Shown here piece by piece: positions 34,634 to 48,184 of a stretch of DNA of 64,000 bases. Both the position numbers and the translations under genes were made by a program. The notes under the pieces were generated by a model. It ran no database searches. It worked only from the letters and a program-made list of their open reading frames with translations, and had not been told where the DNA came from. This DNA comes from Annona cherimola (taxonomy: Eukaryota > Streptophyta > Magnoliopsida > Magnoliales > Annonaceae): positions 23,417,335 to 23,481,334 of the forward strand of contig CM059977.1 in the NCBI GenBank assembly GCA_030490835.1, given 5' to 3'. The number at the start of each line of letters is the position of its first letter. Positions within the stretch are counted from its first letter, which is position 1.

Positions 34634-35369
34634 CCGATGTTAACAGCCCACTGACTTAATATCTTCCCTACATTATTTTTGTCTTCTCGTGATAGTTCCA
34701 AAAACGGAAACTTTCACTTTTTCGGTGGCAAGTGGCAACTGCAGTGTTAGCGTCCCCTTCATTATTATCTCTTGGACAAGACCCCTGACAAGATCTGTAC
34801 ATAACATTTGCGAAATTAACCTGTGTCATTAATATTTTCATGAATATGCATATTTTTTATCATGCTAGAAATCATATGTATTGAAAATTTGGCACAATGC
34901 AAATATACATTTACAAAGAGATGAATAATGTCAATAATTTAGATTTTTAAAAATATTTTAATTAAATAAAAAATATATGTCGTACGTATGCCGCTGGACA
35001 ATTTGTGGAAACTGCTAACCGCGTAGAACAAGTGTCTCTGGACAAGTTATCGTAGCATTTAATGATCATATCGCCTACCTAGGGAACGCAAGCCCGCTGG
35101 TTTTCATCCTTGAAAGCAAGCAATACATATGGTCGATGTATTTCCAACTACATGGGATGTGCCACTCACTAGTTATGAAACTTCTTACTGTAAATATGAC
35201 TTACATCAATTATAAAATTAATTTTCATTCTGTGTATGATTTAACATTATTTGTTTTATCACAATACTAAAAATTATCTCAATAAGAGTTTTGGATGACT
35301 CATATTTACTTAAAAATGTATATACTCATGTGAAAATTATAAAAAATACTTATATAATCCATTTGTTAA
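34634..35369. other. Unassigned stretch
   Basis: No supported feature. Mixed composition to 34.8 kb, then AT-rich. Confidence 0.4.
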
Positions 35370-35620
35370 TGTATTTGAATGTAATAATACCTTATATAAT
35401 CATTTATACATAAGAAAATGATTTTTAGAAGATTTAGATTTGAAAAATAAAAATTTAAAATTGCTATTTAACCTAAATTATTTTATTACATTAATTTTAT
35501 AATATTTTCAAATATGGTCCATATGCAGATTTGACTAGTATGAAATTAAGTATGCTATTAAAAAATAATTATAAATATAATAGATGAGCAAGATTTTGAT
35601 TTTAGCCGATTCACCACTAC
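35370..35620. repeat. MITE family D, partial copy
   Basis: Shares 'gaatgtaataataccttatata', 'atttagatttgaaaa' and 'attattttattacattaatttt' with the other D copies. Ends not resolved. Confidence 0.6.
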
Positions 35621-37319
35621 TAGCCTAGCATTCTTATATATCGTAACTATATTATTTTAAAATGTTTTTTCTAAATCTAAACTATTTATCATGTTTATTC
35701 ACATACATTTACTTTATTTCAAAAATTATATATATTGAAAAATTTATATGTTATGTATATATATATATATGGCAAGATTCAATATATACGTATATACCAA
35801 GCCTAAACAAATAGGTTTTTTTAGCCTTTCATTTTTTATTTTGCTTTTATATTTTATATGAGAACTTATGTAGTTCATATATAAATAGACCATTTTCATC
35901 CTTTTTTTATGTTCGTATGTTACATCATCTTAACTGGTATTACAATCAGGCCCTTATTTAATATTAAATGAGGACAAAATTGATATTTTTGAAATTATAA
36001 AAATATATCCAAATGATACAGTCAAAAGCGAAAATTTTGAAAATGCAAGAGAGTAATGTGATATGTTATAAGTAATCATTAAAAATAAAAAGAATGAAAT
36101 CAAACAGATAAGACAGCTCTATAGAAAATATGAAAATAATTAAAGTACGAGTGTAATAATAAAAATATAAGGTAATTATATACTTAAAATGTAAATCAAA
36201 TAAGAAAATGCATGAAGAGTGTTAGAATTTTTTTCCTTTTAGCATGTTACCACAACAAAAATAATTTCATATATTTAGCATGCGCCAAGTGGACAAAAAA
36301 GCTAAAAAGTGTTGTGCCAATTTGGCAATATACAAGAGACTTAAATGGAAGGTAAATATGATGGAATTTTTCATTATTTTTTTAAAAAAATTGTCACGTT
36401 AAATGGATCCAATCGAATGTGAGGAACATTCATAAAAAATAATTTTTTTGGAATTTTAAAGATATTTTTGTATTTTATAAATGAACAATACAAGAGAATG
36501 CCTTTAATTGCCAAAAAATTATTTTTTATAAATATTTTCCCATTAAATATATTTATCTAGTTTTAGAAGTATTTCTAAAAACAAATTTTTTTATATATTT
36601 TAAAGGAACTTTCTTATATTTCTTATTTTATCGTTTACAATGGTATTTTCATGATGTCTAAAAAGGGTTTAGGGTCTCTAGAAATACTTGCATTTTAAGA
36701 AAATGTTGAAAATATAAATGCAAATTTTGCGAACATAATGATACGCTCACAATTTTGCCTCAACATCAGGGATACGGATGCAAAAATCTCCAATTTTAAT
36801 ACATTCATTTGTTCGTCTTGAATGAGATGTGAATGATATGAAATCTCTTATTTCTCAACAAGTACGTTTTTTTTTATGTACAAAAGTAATAATTTATTTT
36901 TCCAATTTTTAATACAGTATTTTTTGAACCGCATGCAAATTTTCATATTCCCGACAAACAGCGCTTTTTACATCTCATCTAGGCTCCAGCTATGATTTAT
37001 GAACAATTGGCCCCTCCGACCACCCAGCACTAGTTTACTCGAGCTTGCTGGTAATGACGACTACTAAGCGACGGGAGAGCACGATCAAATCAAAGCAATT
37101 ATTAGTTGCGTGAATTGAAACGTGGAATAGGAGTGATAGGGGGAAAAGAAGGAGGGAGAGGAAAGAGAAGAGGCGGCCGCCCCGCAGGAACACCAGTTCT
37201 CCCACGTGGTTTCCTCTGGTAATCATACGCTCCAAGCTTTTTACCCTCATTGCTGACTTTCCGGCCACTTCCATCCTTTCGCATTTAAGCCGACGGCCCA
37301 GCATCCCAGCAGTCACGTA
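35621..37319. other. Unassigned stretch with a small GC-rich patch
   Basis: Mostly AT-rich. 37000-37316 is GC-rich and carries short minus-strand frames without domains; it may be a gene relic, but no evidence beyond composition was found. Confidence 0.35.
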
Positions 37320-37800
37320 GAAATAAAGTCACGTCATCCTCTTAATTTTTAAAATTTTAATTTTTAATAAAAAAAATTTTCATTCATTATATTTAATATT
37401 ATTTATTTATCTAAAAAAATTAAATTTCATCTTAATCAAGTATATTTATGAGTCACAATTGTTGAAAAATATATATTTATGTATAAATTATGAAAAATCC
37501 ATAATTCTGTTTACACATATATTAGAATGTAATAATACTTTATTGAATCATTTATTTACATAGAAATAATATTTTATATAGTTTAGATGTTAAAAATATA
37601 ATTTTAAAATTGATATTTAGCATTAAACTATTTTATTACGTTAATTTTCAATAGGGCTTATGCACAGTGATATTATATGAAAAAAAATTTTCAAGATACT
37701 ATAAATGATATTAAATGCAATAAATAAAGTAAATTTTTCATTAATCATCAAGATATTAAAAATGAAGGGATTACATGGAAAAGAAGTTTCATAGAAGCGG
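37320..37800. mobile_element. MITE family D, near full-length copy
   Basis: About 480 bp with the whole family D interior. Its right end, read on the minus strand, is CGCTTCTATGAAACTTCTTT followed by CCATGTAATCCC, matching the left end of the copy at 53.1 kb, so it shows the terminal inverted repeat of the family. The left end is diverged. Confidence 0.75.
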
Positions 37801-40057
37801 ACCACATATGAAATATATACTTATTAAAAATACTATATTTGGTACAGACTATTGTTCACTGTGATTAAATGGGTTCATTTTAATAATAAAATTAAAAATA
37901 CAAAGTTTAACCAAAATTAAATATGTGAGTGGCCCCATTTTAAAAAGATGTGATTTCACTTTTAATATAATTACTCAATTCATACGTCTGATTCAAATTG
38001 TTAATACAACATCGAAGCCATCTTGGACACCATTCCTATATAAATAAATTATTCTAATAAGTATTATAAATTCTAATGCATATACAAACAAATCTAAAGT
38101 TCTTTCATAACTTATGTATAATTATATATTTTTAAGCAATTATGACCTATCTAAGATTTCAATTTAACTAATTTTTATCACTATAATAAAATAATTAACG
38201 TTAAACCTAGTGGCTGCTTATTCCAAAAGGTAGCTGGAGAAGTGAGGCTTTCTAGCCCCTTTCAACAATTTATTCCTCAAAAACAAGCCCTAAGTTAAAT
38301 TCTTATAATCTGTTTTTTTGTGAGACTTTCCAGCCTTTCCACGACGATAACGTTACAAAACCATGTGATCTAGTTGATTTTGATTTCATTATTAGTGTCG
38401 GCTTCATTTCTTTAATATGGACCATTTAGCACATGTGTATACCATATTTTCAATTAAAATATTATAACAACTATTGCTCAAATAGTATACCCTGTATATA
38501 TGAATACTAAACAATCATTTAAATTTATCTTTCATTCATTATAAATTTTCACACCATCTAAATTTTAGTTTTCTGACTCATTCTCATCTATGTACATAAT
38601 ACTTTCAATGGAATAAATGTTTATTTACTCTCTTAAATACAACTTGCAAAATTAATTAAAACAACTTTAATAACTTCGTTTATATTCCCAAGAGCGTTCC
38701 ATCATTACAGCCCATTTATATAGGTTTTCAACGGCAAATAAATTTTAAGTCAGCTGACAAATATGATGATAATTAACTTAGATTTTATTAAACTATTGGT
38801 CCCACTGTCTCTCACGAATGTGTAGTTATTTTTTTCACATAGGTTGTGTTTGGGAACCTCAGCAGTGGAAGCGGAAGGGGGATGCACGGAAGTCCATGCG
38901 ATTTCATTTCTAAGTCTTAACCATCCTCAATCACCATATTCTTTTTCTATTTTGTATTACAATTATTTTTCTCACTCAATTACTCTATTTATTTTTACAT
39001 TATCATATTACGTTACTTTCATAATTTTTAAAATTTCTCCTCTTTCCTACATTAATAAATATTTTCATTTTTACGATCTGTTTATTGTCACAATGGGTTA
39101 TAACTTTTTTGTAACAATAGACACATTTTTGTCATTTTATTAAAAAATTTAGTTGTAGTTAATAAAATCCTAATGGAACGAATGGCTGGACGCATTTCCA
39201 ATTTAACGCACGCTTGGTAGTGTGTTTTATAATTTTATAATTGGTAGGGAGCTTTGTCTTACATTTTGTATAGTTTCCTACAAGTGCTGTCTGGTAAAAA
39301 TTCGTATAATCAAATTGAAAAAATGTTCTATTAAATAATTAAGTTTCAAATATATAGCTTTCAAAATAAAATCATTAAAAAAAAAAAAATACATGCCTCC
39401 TACGTTCCCGATCGACTTGGTCCCAATGGTGAGACGTGAAACATCGGGAATCATCATTACTGAAAAAAAGCCATATTAAAGGTGTGACCCAATTAATGTC
39501 AGCGATTACTTATGTTTGGTGGGCTCCTAACAAAAATCATCTTCTTATATCGTTAGCACAAGAGATCATGGTCATCATCAGATGGCTAAAACCACCATGT
39601 AACTGATCTATAAACTGCATCCTTCTCATGGTTCATTTAGCTCTTAATCATCGAATCAAAGGCAATAATAACTAATTAGAAATTACAAATTCCTAGGTGC
39701 ACAGGGTATCTCGAAATTCTAGCGTGGACGAACGAGGTGGAACCTGAAACCATTTCTCGAGGGATTGTCGAAGGTAGATTAATTAAAAAGATCACTTATT
39801 TTTTAAAGAAATAAATAATGGAATCAAAGGTGGCGGTGGCAGACCACACGAACGGCGCAGATTGGACGAGATTGGGGTGCTAGAGGGGCGTGATGTTGGG
39901 GGATTCCCGATAGCATGGGATAGGAGAGAGATCGGATGAGCCTATTAAGTTGAAGCCATCGATAAAAATTCAAAGACAGTAACGACCGAGCCACGTTTGT
40001 CACTCTCTCTTCTCAAATTCCCATGCTCCGGAATTCGGGTTAGGTCTTCTTCTGCGT
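37801..40057. other. Unassigned stretch with an E-like fragment and a GC-rich patch
   Basis: 38842-39090 starts GGTTGTGTTTGGGAA and has an E-like pyrimidine-rich interior, but no right end. 39820-40057 is GC-rich and directly precedes a MITE. No gene recognised. Confidence 0.35.
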
Positions 40058-40434
40058 CTGTTTCTCGGAGTGCAATCCATTGCACCGGGTGCATTGAGCC
40101 TAAATGCACCGGGTGTACTACACTTATATATATATATATATTTTTAATCTAGGTTTATTTAACATATGTATAAATTTTTACTATTTTTGGAGATTTTTAG
40201 ATTTTTTTTTAGATTTTTAAAAATCAGTGGCATTTTCAGTAATTTTAAAAATCTAAAAAAAATATCTAAAAGTCTCAAAAAATAGTAAAAATTGATACAT
40301 ACATTAAATAAACCTATATTAATAACTTCATGAAAAAAAATTTCAAAAAAAAATAAAAAAAAATAGGTGTAGTACACCCGGGTGCATTTAGGCTCAATGC
40401 ACCCGGGTGCATAGGATTGCACTCCCTGTTTCTC
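40058..40434. mobile_element. Mutator-like foldback MITE H (TSD CTGTTTCTC)
   Basis: 359 bp at 40067-40425, flanked by a perfect 9-bp TSD CTGTTTCTC at 40058-40066 and 40426-40434. Ends read GGAGTGCAATCC on both strands. Subterminal palindromes TGCACCCGGGTGCA (TGCACCGGGTGCA on the left) occur twice per arm. The centre is the same 'aatcagtggcatttt' core as MITE B. Confidence 0.92.
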
Positions 40435-40737
40435 AAGGGCCTGGCTGAGCGCGCGTTTGAAGCAAAACCATATCGCCAGTAGTTTTGAACAGAAGCTTCA
40501 ATTAACAGTTTCCCTCAACGATAATAATTTTGGAGTTGCCGCATTTTTAGACAAGGGGAAACATACAAAAACTTATGGGCAAACATGCCCTAGAAATTTT
40601 CACAGTTATTATATATAAATGAATGACCTTGTTAGCTTGGATTAAGTAATGACTTACTTAGCTCATCTCAAAAAATTTGTTTAAAAATATTTTTTTTTTT
40701 TTACTTTTTTGCATGTAAACTTATTAATATAGATGTA

Positions 40738-41000
40738 TTTAACATAGAGCTTAGATCTAGTGCACCTATGTGTACTTAGCTTTGGTGCACCCAGGTGCAA
40801 AAATCTATTTTTAAAAAAATTTTAAACAAAAACGTCGCTGGTTTTAAAAAATTAAAAAATATCTACAAATCTCTAAAAATGATAAAATTTAATACACATG
40901 TTAGATACATCTAGATTAACAGTTGTATAAAAAAAGTTCAAAAAAAATAAAAAATGAGCTAAATGCACCCGTCTGCATTTAGTCATGTGCCTTTAATATA
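40738..41000. mobile_element. Foldback MITE I nested in MITE A (9-bp TSD TTTAACATA/TTTAATATA)
   Basis: 245 bp at 40747-40991 with GTGCACC palindromes near both ends and the shared core (gataaaatttaatacacatg). The flanking 9-mers TTTAACATA (40738-40746) and TTTAATATA (40992-41000) differ by one transition. They sit exactly where the host MITE A is continuous in its intact copies. Confidence 0.82.
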
Positions 41001-41216
41001 TAAATTAATTTTACCAACCGAGCCGTCGCAGTCGGTATAAGTTTCTCGGCAGCGCTGTCACGGGTTCGAATCCACCAATTGGATTTCGGCCCGTTGTGGG
41101 AGACGTATTCTCCTGTTGTTCGTGGGAGCAAGTGGTCTCCCGTTTGATTGTTGGAAGCTGTGTCTTCCTGTTTACTTGGTGGAGCAGTGTCTCCAAATTT
41201 GTAAGAATGTCTCTGA

Positions 41217-42998
41217 CCTTCTGATAATTAGAATTTGGTAACATATTTTGTGGATATTTTATACCAAATTGGTGGGTAATTAATTAATATTAATATGAAA
41301 TTTAGTTTAAAATATGATTTTGCAACATTTGGGTATTAAATATTAATTTCAAGCAATTTAAACAATTTTTACAATCATTTGGCTTGAAATTATATTTTAT
41401 TTGTTGCCGCGAAATTAAAATGGATCTGAATTAATTTTATAATAATAATCCACTAATGATTTTTTTTACTGATTAATGATTTAAATATTTTTATGCAGGG
41501 AAAACAAATTACACCAAGTGGACCCCACGTGGAAATCAAATCATGAGCAAATCTCAACCGTCCATTCAGTGATCATTGCATCAAGCAGCCCATTTATTTC
41601 AAGCTAGCCTTTCACGTGAAACCTGAATTTTCTAGCATAGCACTCACATGAATCAAACGTCCAGCCCCATTGCATAAATACCCATCACAGGAATGACCCA
41701 TGCCCATTTTATAATTCAGCAACATGCATTAATGTCGGACCCCACCATGTTTGTCCCAAGCAAGCATGCATTTACAAAACAACAAGCAACAATAAATGCA
41801 GCATGCATATTCACGTGACAAGCATATTCATCCAATGCAAACCATAGACATAAAGTCAACAACTATATACCCATGGACCCCACTAGCTGCTCGTTAAAAG
41901 GAATGAGTAATTCACGTGAACCTGCAACAAGCCTTTTAATTGGACCTCACAGCTGAATACGGCAGCAGCAATTAGCATTCATTCAATGTATCCAGTAGCA
42001 GCAAAATTTCCATCGCAAATCATGTGAAATGCATTGAAGTAAATGGCCCACTTATTCAGCTATAAAAGAGTATCGTTAGCAGGGCATGGGGGAGAGAAGA
42101 ATCGGCATAGAGAGTATTCCGCAGCAGATTTTTGGGAAGAGCACGGGCAAAAGGCCGGCGAGTTGCGTGGAGCAGCCAACACACCATCGGGGCTTCAAAC
42201 TAATAAGCTTTTCTATCTTTTCCTTTATTTAATTTTTGTTATCTTGTTTAAGATGGATTGTAATTTTAATTTTATTGTGAGCTTAAACATGTTTGGCTAA
42301 ATCCTAAATTTAGGGTTTAGGAATTAGCATGCGTATAATGCAATGTGGTGTGGATTTTTAATGGATATTGTTGTTAATTTAATATCTTGTGGTTTTTATG
42401 CTTGCTATGTACATGGGCCCGTACTTTTGCATGATTTCATATATTAGGTGATGGAACCGAGAGGTGGAAGCCTAATATACAAAAATCAAGATATTAAACC
42501 TGGATATCTAAGACCATGAGAATAGGCATGATAACCTTGAGGAAATTTCATAAACAAACCACAAATCTTAATGGATTCTAATTAACTTAATCCCATGAGA
42601 ATAGGTGATTAAGAAAATTATGGTACACCTTGTAGGTTTCGAGAGAAGGTGCAAGGACAAGTTAGGGTTTGTTCTCCTTTAACAAACAATATCCAAGTTA
42701 AATAATTATACCACTACCCGTTGCAAAATACGCATGTTAAATCCTAGACCCTAGATATTTGCACTTTAGCTTTCTCTTCTCATTTTTAATTTACACTTCT
42801 TCCCATTTTATTTATTTTCTTTCCCTTTTATTTACTGCATTTTCTCCCCACTTTTCTATTTTATTTGTTATATTCTCTCCATATCTGACACGAAAGCGTT
42901 TAAAAGTAAAATTTATAGTCCCAAATTCCCTGTGGAACGATAATTTATATACTACAATCTACGACCCGTGCACTTGCGGTAAGATTGCGAACACCTTC
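41217..42998 (+). mobile_element. Solo LTR, 1.77 kb (TSD CCTTC)
   Basis: TGATAATTAG at 41222 to GATTGCGAACA at 42993, flanked by CCTTC at 41217-41221 and 42994-42998. A TATA box, TATAAAAG, lies at 42061-42068 with GC-richer leader-like sequence after it, as in a U3/R junction. The end has 'ccctgtggaacgata' and 'gacccgtgcacttgcgg', a wording common at the ends of plant Ty3/Gypsy-type LTRs (from memory). No internal domain is attached. The orientation is inferred from the TATA box. Confidence 0.82.
42061..42068 (+). promoter_or_regulatory. LTR TATA box TATAAAAG
   Basis: Sits mid-LTR before a stretch of higher GC. The likely promoter of the retrotransposon family. Confidence 0.55.
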
Positions 42999-43098
42999 AG
43001 TGTAATATGTGTTGAGATGTATGTAAATATCTCCCAATCAAAAAATATATATATATATAAATTAATTTTTACCATATAAACATATCCAAAAATGGTAA

Positions 43099-43692
43099 TG
43101 TTAGGTCCCATGTGATGGCTACTTTAAGAACTTTGGTCAAATGATGTGAATTAAGCAAAAATACAAGCCACAATTTTTAAGAACACGTATAGTGGTTTCG
43201 ATCTCCCTATCCTACTCCACTCTCCAAGCACGACGACTTGGGTTTCACCAGTCAACTTTAACACACAAGTTACAATATTACAGTTTGGTCAATTGTCTTC
43301 TGAATTGATACTAAGTTCCAAGTAGGCTTGTGAAATAATCAACATTTTGATTCACTTCCTCTTACAAAGAACAAAACTTTAAATAAAAAGCAAACAGGTT
43401 TAGCATATTTGCAAGAACAGCATATTTAACATTTGAATGACAACTTGAAGTTTTGAATCACCACAGTAACTTCACTTGAGAAATGTAACTTTTTTTCAAG
43501 AGTGTTCTTCACAAAGGAGTAAGTTTGAATTCTTTACTCTTGGATGCTTGGTAAGGTTTTCTTCGATGTTTCTATTCAAAATCCTATTCAAGAGCACTAA
43601 ATACAAATTTACAAAATCAAATTCAAAAGCACAAAATCACATTTTAATCATAATCAAAACCAATTAAAAATAAATTTTCACAGAAGTTCACA
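43099..43692 (-). repeat. 3' LTR of the nested Copia element
   Basis: 594 bp, collinear with 47543-48184 and with parts of the solo LTR at 25742. The two LTRs differ by substitutions and indels (594 versus 642 bp), so the insertion is not recent. Confidence 0.87.
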
Positions 43693-46207
43693 ATATCCCC
43701 CTCTTGGTGATGACAAAAACATCTACAACTATTGTGGAATATTTCTCTCCCAATCACCATGCTTGCAAAGAGTTGGAGAAACACAAAAAATTGCTATTTT
43801 GAAATGGTTGTATTTCTTCCCCTTTTTGTCATTAACAAAAAGTGACGAAGATAAATCATCAAACATTACTAATGAACCACAAATTTTAGTGCTAATGTAT
43901 CCAAGATGCAATGATATAAGAGTTTAACAAAATCAAGCAAACATTAATAAATCACGAGAGATATTTTAAGAAATTGAAATGGTCTTGTAAGAACTTTAAA
44001 ATATCTTCTTGGTATGTTTCTTTCAAAAAGGTGTAATCTCCTCATTTCTTCTTCTTTAGAGACTGTCAAACTTGGTACTAAATGGTACTTTAAACTTCCT
44101 TGGTTTGAGTGAGAACTTTCTTTGAAATGACTTCTTTAATTTCCTCTTTGAAGATTGACCTAAAATGAACTTTTGAATAGAAACTTTTCACACAAAAATA
44201 GTTCATTTGTTCATTTGAGAGTGTATTTGAGGCTTTGAAAAATGAAAGTTTGGAAAAAGGTGAAGAGTTTGGATAGATAATTTGGAATGTGGAGTTGGTT
44301 TCTATTTGAAGAAGCATTGCAATGATGAGATATTTGACTGAATTTGCACCCTATGACATTCTTTCTTAAAAAAATCAAGATAAGAAATTACCAGCTACGA
44401 ACTTATTCAATGTAGTCAAGTCCATAGTGTGTTTGTGATAGGTGGTTGGAAAATAATTTTCGTGGAAGGTTTGAAGTATGAAGGTTTAGGCTAGGTTTGA
44501 AGATGGTTTCTTACCTTCCTTATTAGATTCTTCTACATTTTACCTTGAGATCCACCTTCTTTACCATGAGGTCCCATATTACCTAACGTCCTCTACTCTT
44601 TGGATGTTGAAGGTCAGTTTTCGTCATTAGCTTGTTTGAGTCTCTTCTTTTGAGCAAAATTCTTTAATTATGCTGTAAGAGATTCAATGAGTCCTTCCTG
44701 TCTCAAATTCAGACCAATGAACTTGAACAACGAAGTAAGAAACATTTCATAAAGTATGTCTAGCAGAAAATTTGTATCATTTTACATATTTGTATCATCA
44801 TTCAATTTCTCAAATTGAACATAGAAAAACTTTTTCTTGAAATAATCTTCATTTTATATTTTTTCTTATGCTTTTCAATCTTGAATATGTTGATATTAAT
44901 CAGTGTTGAATGGTTGAGGTTGAACCTTTAATACTAATAGTTTTTGTTAATGACACTTCAGATGAAAGAGATGCACATATGTGGATGGTCTTCTCTTTAT
45001 ATTTCTTCTTTTTTCAATGATAATTTCTGGATTCCTTCTAATTCTTAGAGGAGATTTCTCAAAAAATATATCATCCACTTTCCTCTTTTCTTTCTCTTGA
45101 TAAGTTGTTTTAGAATCAAATTCGGTAGAAGTCGTTCAAGTTATTGGTTTGGTTGAGAAAGACAAGGTTTCAGCAAAAAAGATTTGACTTTGGTTTCATT
45201 GTGATTTTTAGCTATTTGGTTTTGGCTTGAAATTTTGACTAGGGATGATGGTTAAGCTTTGGCTAAGTGAGAATAGGCAATAAGTTAGGAAAGGCTAAGT
45301 AGTTTGGCTAAGATTTTGGGAAGCTACACAGCGGATATATACTAAATGTATGATTTTCACACTTGAATAACCAATAGAAGCAAAAAAAAAAAAACCAAAT
45401 TCAAAAGTGAATTTTCCAGTTTTTAGAACAAAGAAGAGTAGAATATAGAAGTGGAGAGGAAGGAAATGAAAAATTATGACAATCTCAAATAAAATAAACT
45501 AAGAAGAAATCAACATAAAAAAAGTTTGTCTCATCAATTCCGATTGCTAACAAAATACCGTCAAATTGCCAAGTTGTTCAAGTCCTAAAAATTTTGAAAT
45601 GAAAACATATAACGTTTGAACCATTTTTATTTTTCTCTATTCAAACAAAAATGTTGACCTTTTTGACAAAAATGGTCGACATTTTCATGTCAATTTCAAA
45701 AAATAAAAATAATAAAATATTTATGCTCAATTTGATTCATGAATCTCAAACTATCATGCAAATAGGATCAACGATACTTGATCTTTTAAAGATGAGTGGT
45801 TTAATAAAAATGTCTCTAATTGATCTTCAATAAGAACAAATTCTAAACAGTGCACATGATCTTGAATGAAATCTTATCTCAATGTTGTGATTCTATTCGT
45901 TTTCGTACTTGCCATGATTCCTTTTTTATTTTTTTGTTGCCAGTCGCACTATAAGAGCAATCTTTATCCATGTACTAGCTTATTTTGGTTTCCTGCAAAA
46001 CAAAACAAATCATATTTTTGGTACCCATCGAATGAGTCCACCTTTGTTAGTGTCAACATATGCAGACATTTTTAGTTTCCAGATGAGTTTAACACCTTGG
46101 GTCTGCATTTTCTTCAATGGGAAAACAAATGAAAAATGTCCATTAAAACAAACAAAATGACAAATATTATGGGCAGAAATTTTCTTTTGTAACTGTTTTA
46201 TATGTTG

Positions 46208-47498
46208 TTAATTTTCTGCAGATTTCAAAAATTCATTTTCATTTGTCAATTTTTGAATATTTTCATGAAGTTTCAAACATTTCAATTTCTCGCAGTCAAT
46301 TTCTTTCTTCAGCCTGAGATACTTTTTAGATATAACAGTGAATTCATGAAACAATTCTTCATATGTCTTTTGAAGTTCAGTTTGATCAATGAAACTTACC
46401 TTTGATTCACAATCATCATCAGAGTGATTTGCCATAAAACCAATGTTCGTATGCTCTGCAATGTGAATAATTTCATCATTAAATTCAAAACTGACAGAAT
46501 GTGGGGTATCACTATCACTCCAACATTCATATCTTTCACTTCTCTTGAATTTGAAATTCTTGATTTGTGAAGAAGGGCACGAATTCCTATATCCTCTGCA
46601 CTTAAAACATCTTATTTTCAATAGATTGTTATCTTTCTTCTCAAATTCATACCTCTGTATGGTCTTATTGATAACAATCTTTTGAATTTGCCTTGCTACT
46701 ACATTTTTGTTCCCTTTTGACCTGTTTTTGGTGATGAACTTCCTAAATATCAGTTAGCATTTCAACTTCATCATCATCATCATCACCTACATCATCAGAA
46801 GAAATATCCACATTAGCTTTTAAACCAAGTGATTTTTTACTTTTCACATTTGTTCATTACTTTTTTTAAGGATAATTTCATAAGTCATTAAGGAGCCAAT
46901 CAATTGATCAATAGTTACAGTGGTGAGATCTTTAACCACTTCAATTGCAGTCACTTTCGCAATCCATATCGCAGGTAGAGATCGAAGTAATTTCTTGACT
47001 TGTTCAACTGTAGTAATTGACTTTCCATAACCTTTAATATTATTCATAATATCAGTAAACCTACAAAACATCTCAAAAATAGATTCAACAGATTTCATTG
47101 CAAATAACTCATAATCATGCATGAGCATATTGATCTTAGACTCTTTCACTTGTGATGTTCCTTCATGAGTAATTACAAGAGTGTCCCGTACTTCTTTTGC
47201 AAAAGCACAAGAGAAAATCCTGTTGAATTGAGATGGAGAAAGAGAGTAGTACAAAACAATTAGAGCTCTAGCATTTAATTGAATGTGTTCAGTTTGCTGT
47301 CGATTTAGAACAATAGGAATATCATCTCCAGGTAAGTCCAAACTAGATTCAACAACACTCCATAGCCTAATATCATGTCTCGTAAAAAAACATCTTCATT
47401 CTAAGTTTCCAGTACACAAAATTTGAACCATCAAAGTATGGGGGACGTATAATAGAATGACCTTCAAAGTAACCCAAATGAGTTTTTTCATTAGCCAT
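46208..47498 (-). pseudogene. Copia gag remnant
   Basis: Starts at ATG 47496-47498 (MANEKTHLGYFEGHSIIRPP, then YFDGSNFVYWKLRMKMFF). The frame breaks at a T7 run near 47386 and resumes with RLWSVVESSLDLPGDDIP and the helical retrotransposon gag block (SLSPSQFNRIFSCAFAKEV, 'FCRFTDIMNNIKGYGKSITT', LLRSLPAIW). It breaks again at an A7 run near 46862. Later an acidic DDDDDE stretch and a degenerate zinc knuckle (CFKCRGY, with Asn for His) appear, followed by a coiled-coil-like tail (QTELQKTYEELFHEFTV) to 46208. The layout is that of plant Copia gag. Both main frameshifts are in homopolymers. Confidence 0.85.
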
Positions 47499-47542
47499 AT
47501 GATCTCTTTGTTAAATTTAAAGAACTCTGCTCTAATACCACT

Positions 47543-48184
47543 TGTTGGTCCCATGTGATGACTACTTTAAGAACTTTGGTAAAATGATGTGAATCAAGAA
47601 AAAATACAAGCCACAATAAAGAAATCAAACTATAAAGACAAGAACATGTATAATGGTTCGGATCTCCCTATCCTACTCCACTCTCCAAGCACGACGACTT
47701 GGATTCCACTAATTAACTTTAACACACAAGTTATAGTGGTACAGTCTGTTCAACTGTCTTCTGAATTGGTACTAAACTCCACGTAAGCTCGTGAAGTAAT
47801 CAACACTTTGATTCATTTCCTCTTGGTTTGATCACCATCAACACCAAGGTAATACAAAGAACAAAACTTTAAATAAAAAACAAACAAGTTTAGCACATCT
47901 GCAAGAGCAGCATGTTCAACATTTGAATGACAACTTAGAACTTTGAATCACCACAACAACTTCATTTGAGAGATGTCAACTTTTCTTCAAGAGTGTTCTT
48001 CACAAAAGAGCATGTTTGAATTCTTTGCTCTTGGGTCCTTGATGAGGTTTTCTTCAATGTTTCTATTCAAAATCCTATTCAAGAGCACTAAACACAAATT
48101 TACAAAATCAAATTCAAGAGCACAAAATCACATGTTTTGTCATTATCAAAACCAATCAAAAATAGATTTTCATAGAAATTCACA
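47543..48184 (-). repeat. 5' LTR of the nested Copia element
   Basis: 642 bp, TG...CA on the minus strand, directly followed by the primer-binding site. Confidence 0.87.

Larger units (their letters stand above)
40996..43074 (+). mobile_element. tRNA-headed SINE, interrupted by a solo LTR
   Basis: Begins at about 41017. Box A-like GCCGTCGCAGTCGG (41022-41035) and box B GGTTCGAATCC (41063-41073) give an RNA polymerase III promoter spaced as in tRNAs, but the T-stem does not pair, so it is not a tRNA gene. The body runs to 41221 and resumes at 42999. The tail is CAAAAAA plus TA repeats near 43040-43056. A long duplication, ATATAAATTAATTTTACCA with one T indel, flanks it (to 41016 and to 43074), typical of LINE-driven insertion. 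Total about 255 bp without the LTR. Confidence 0.7.

Noticed and set aside
41017..41090. Possible tRNA gene
   Set aside because: Boxes A and B are present, but the T-stem does not pair, and the long flanking duplication and A-rich tail identify a SINE.
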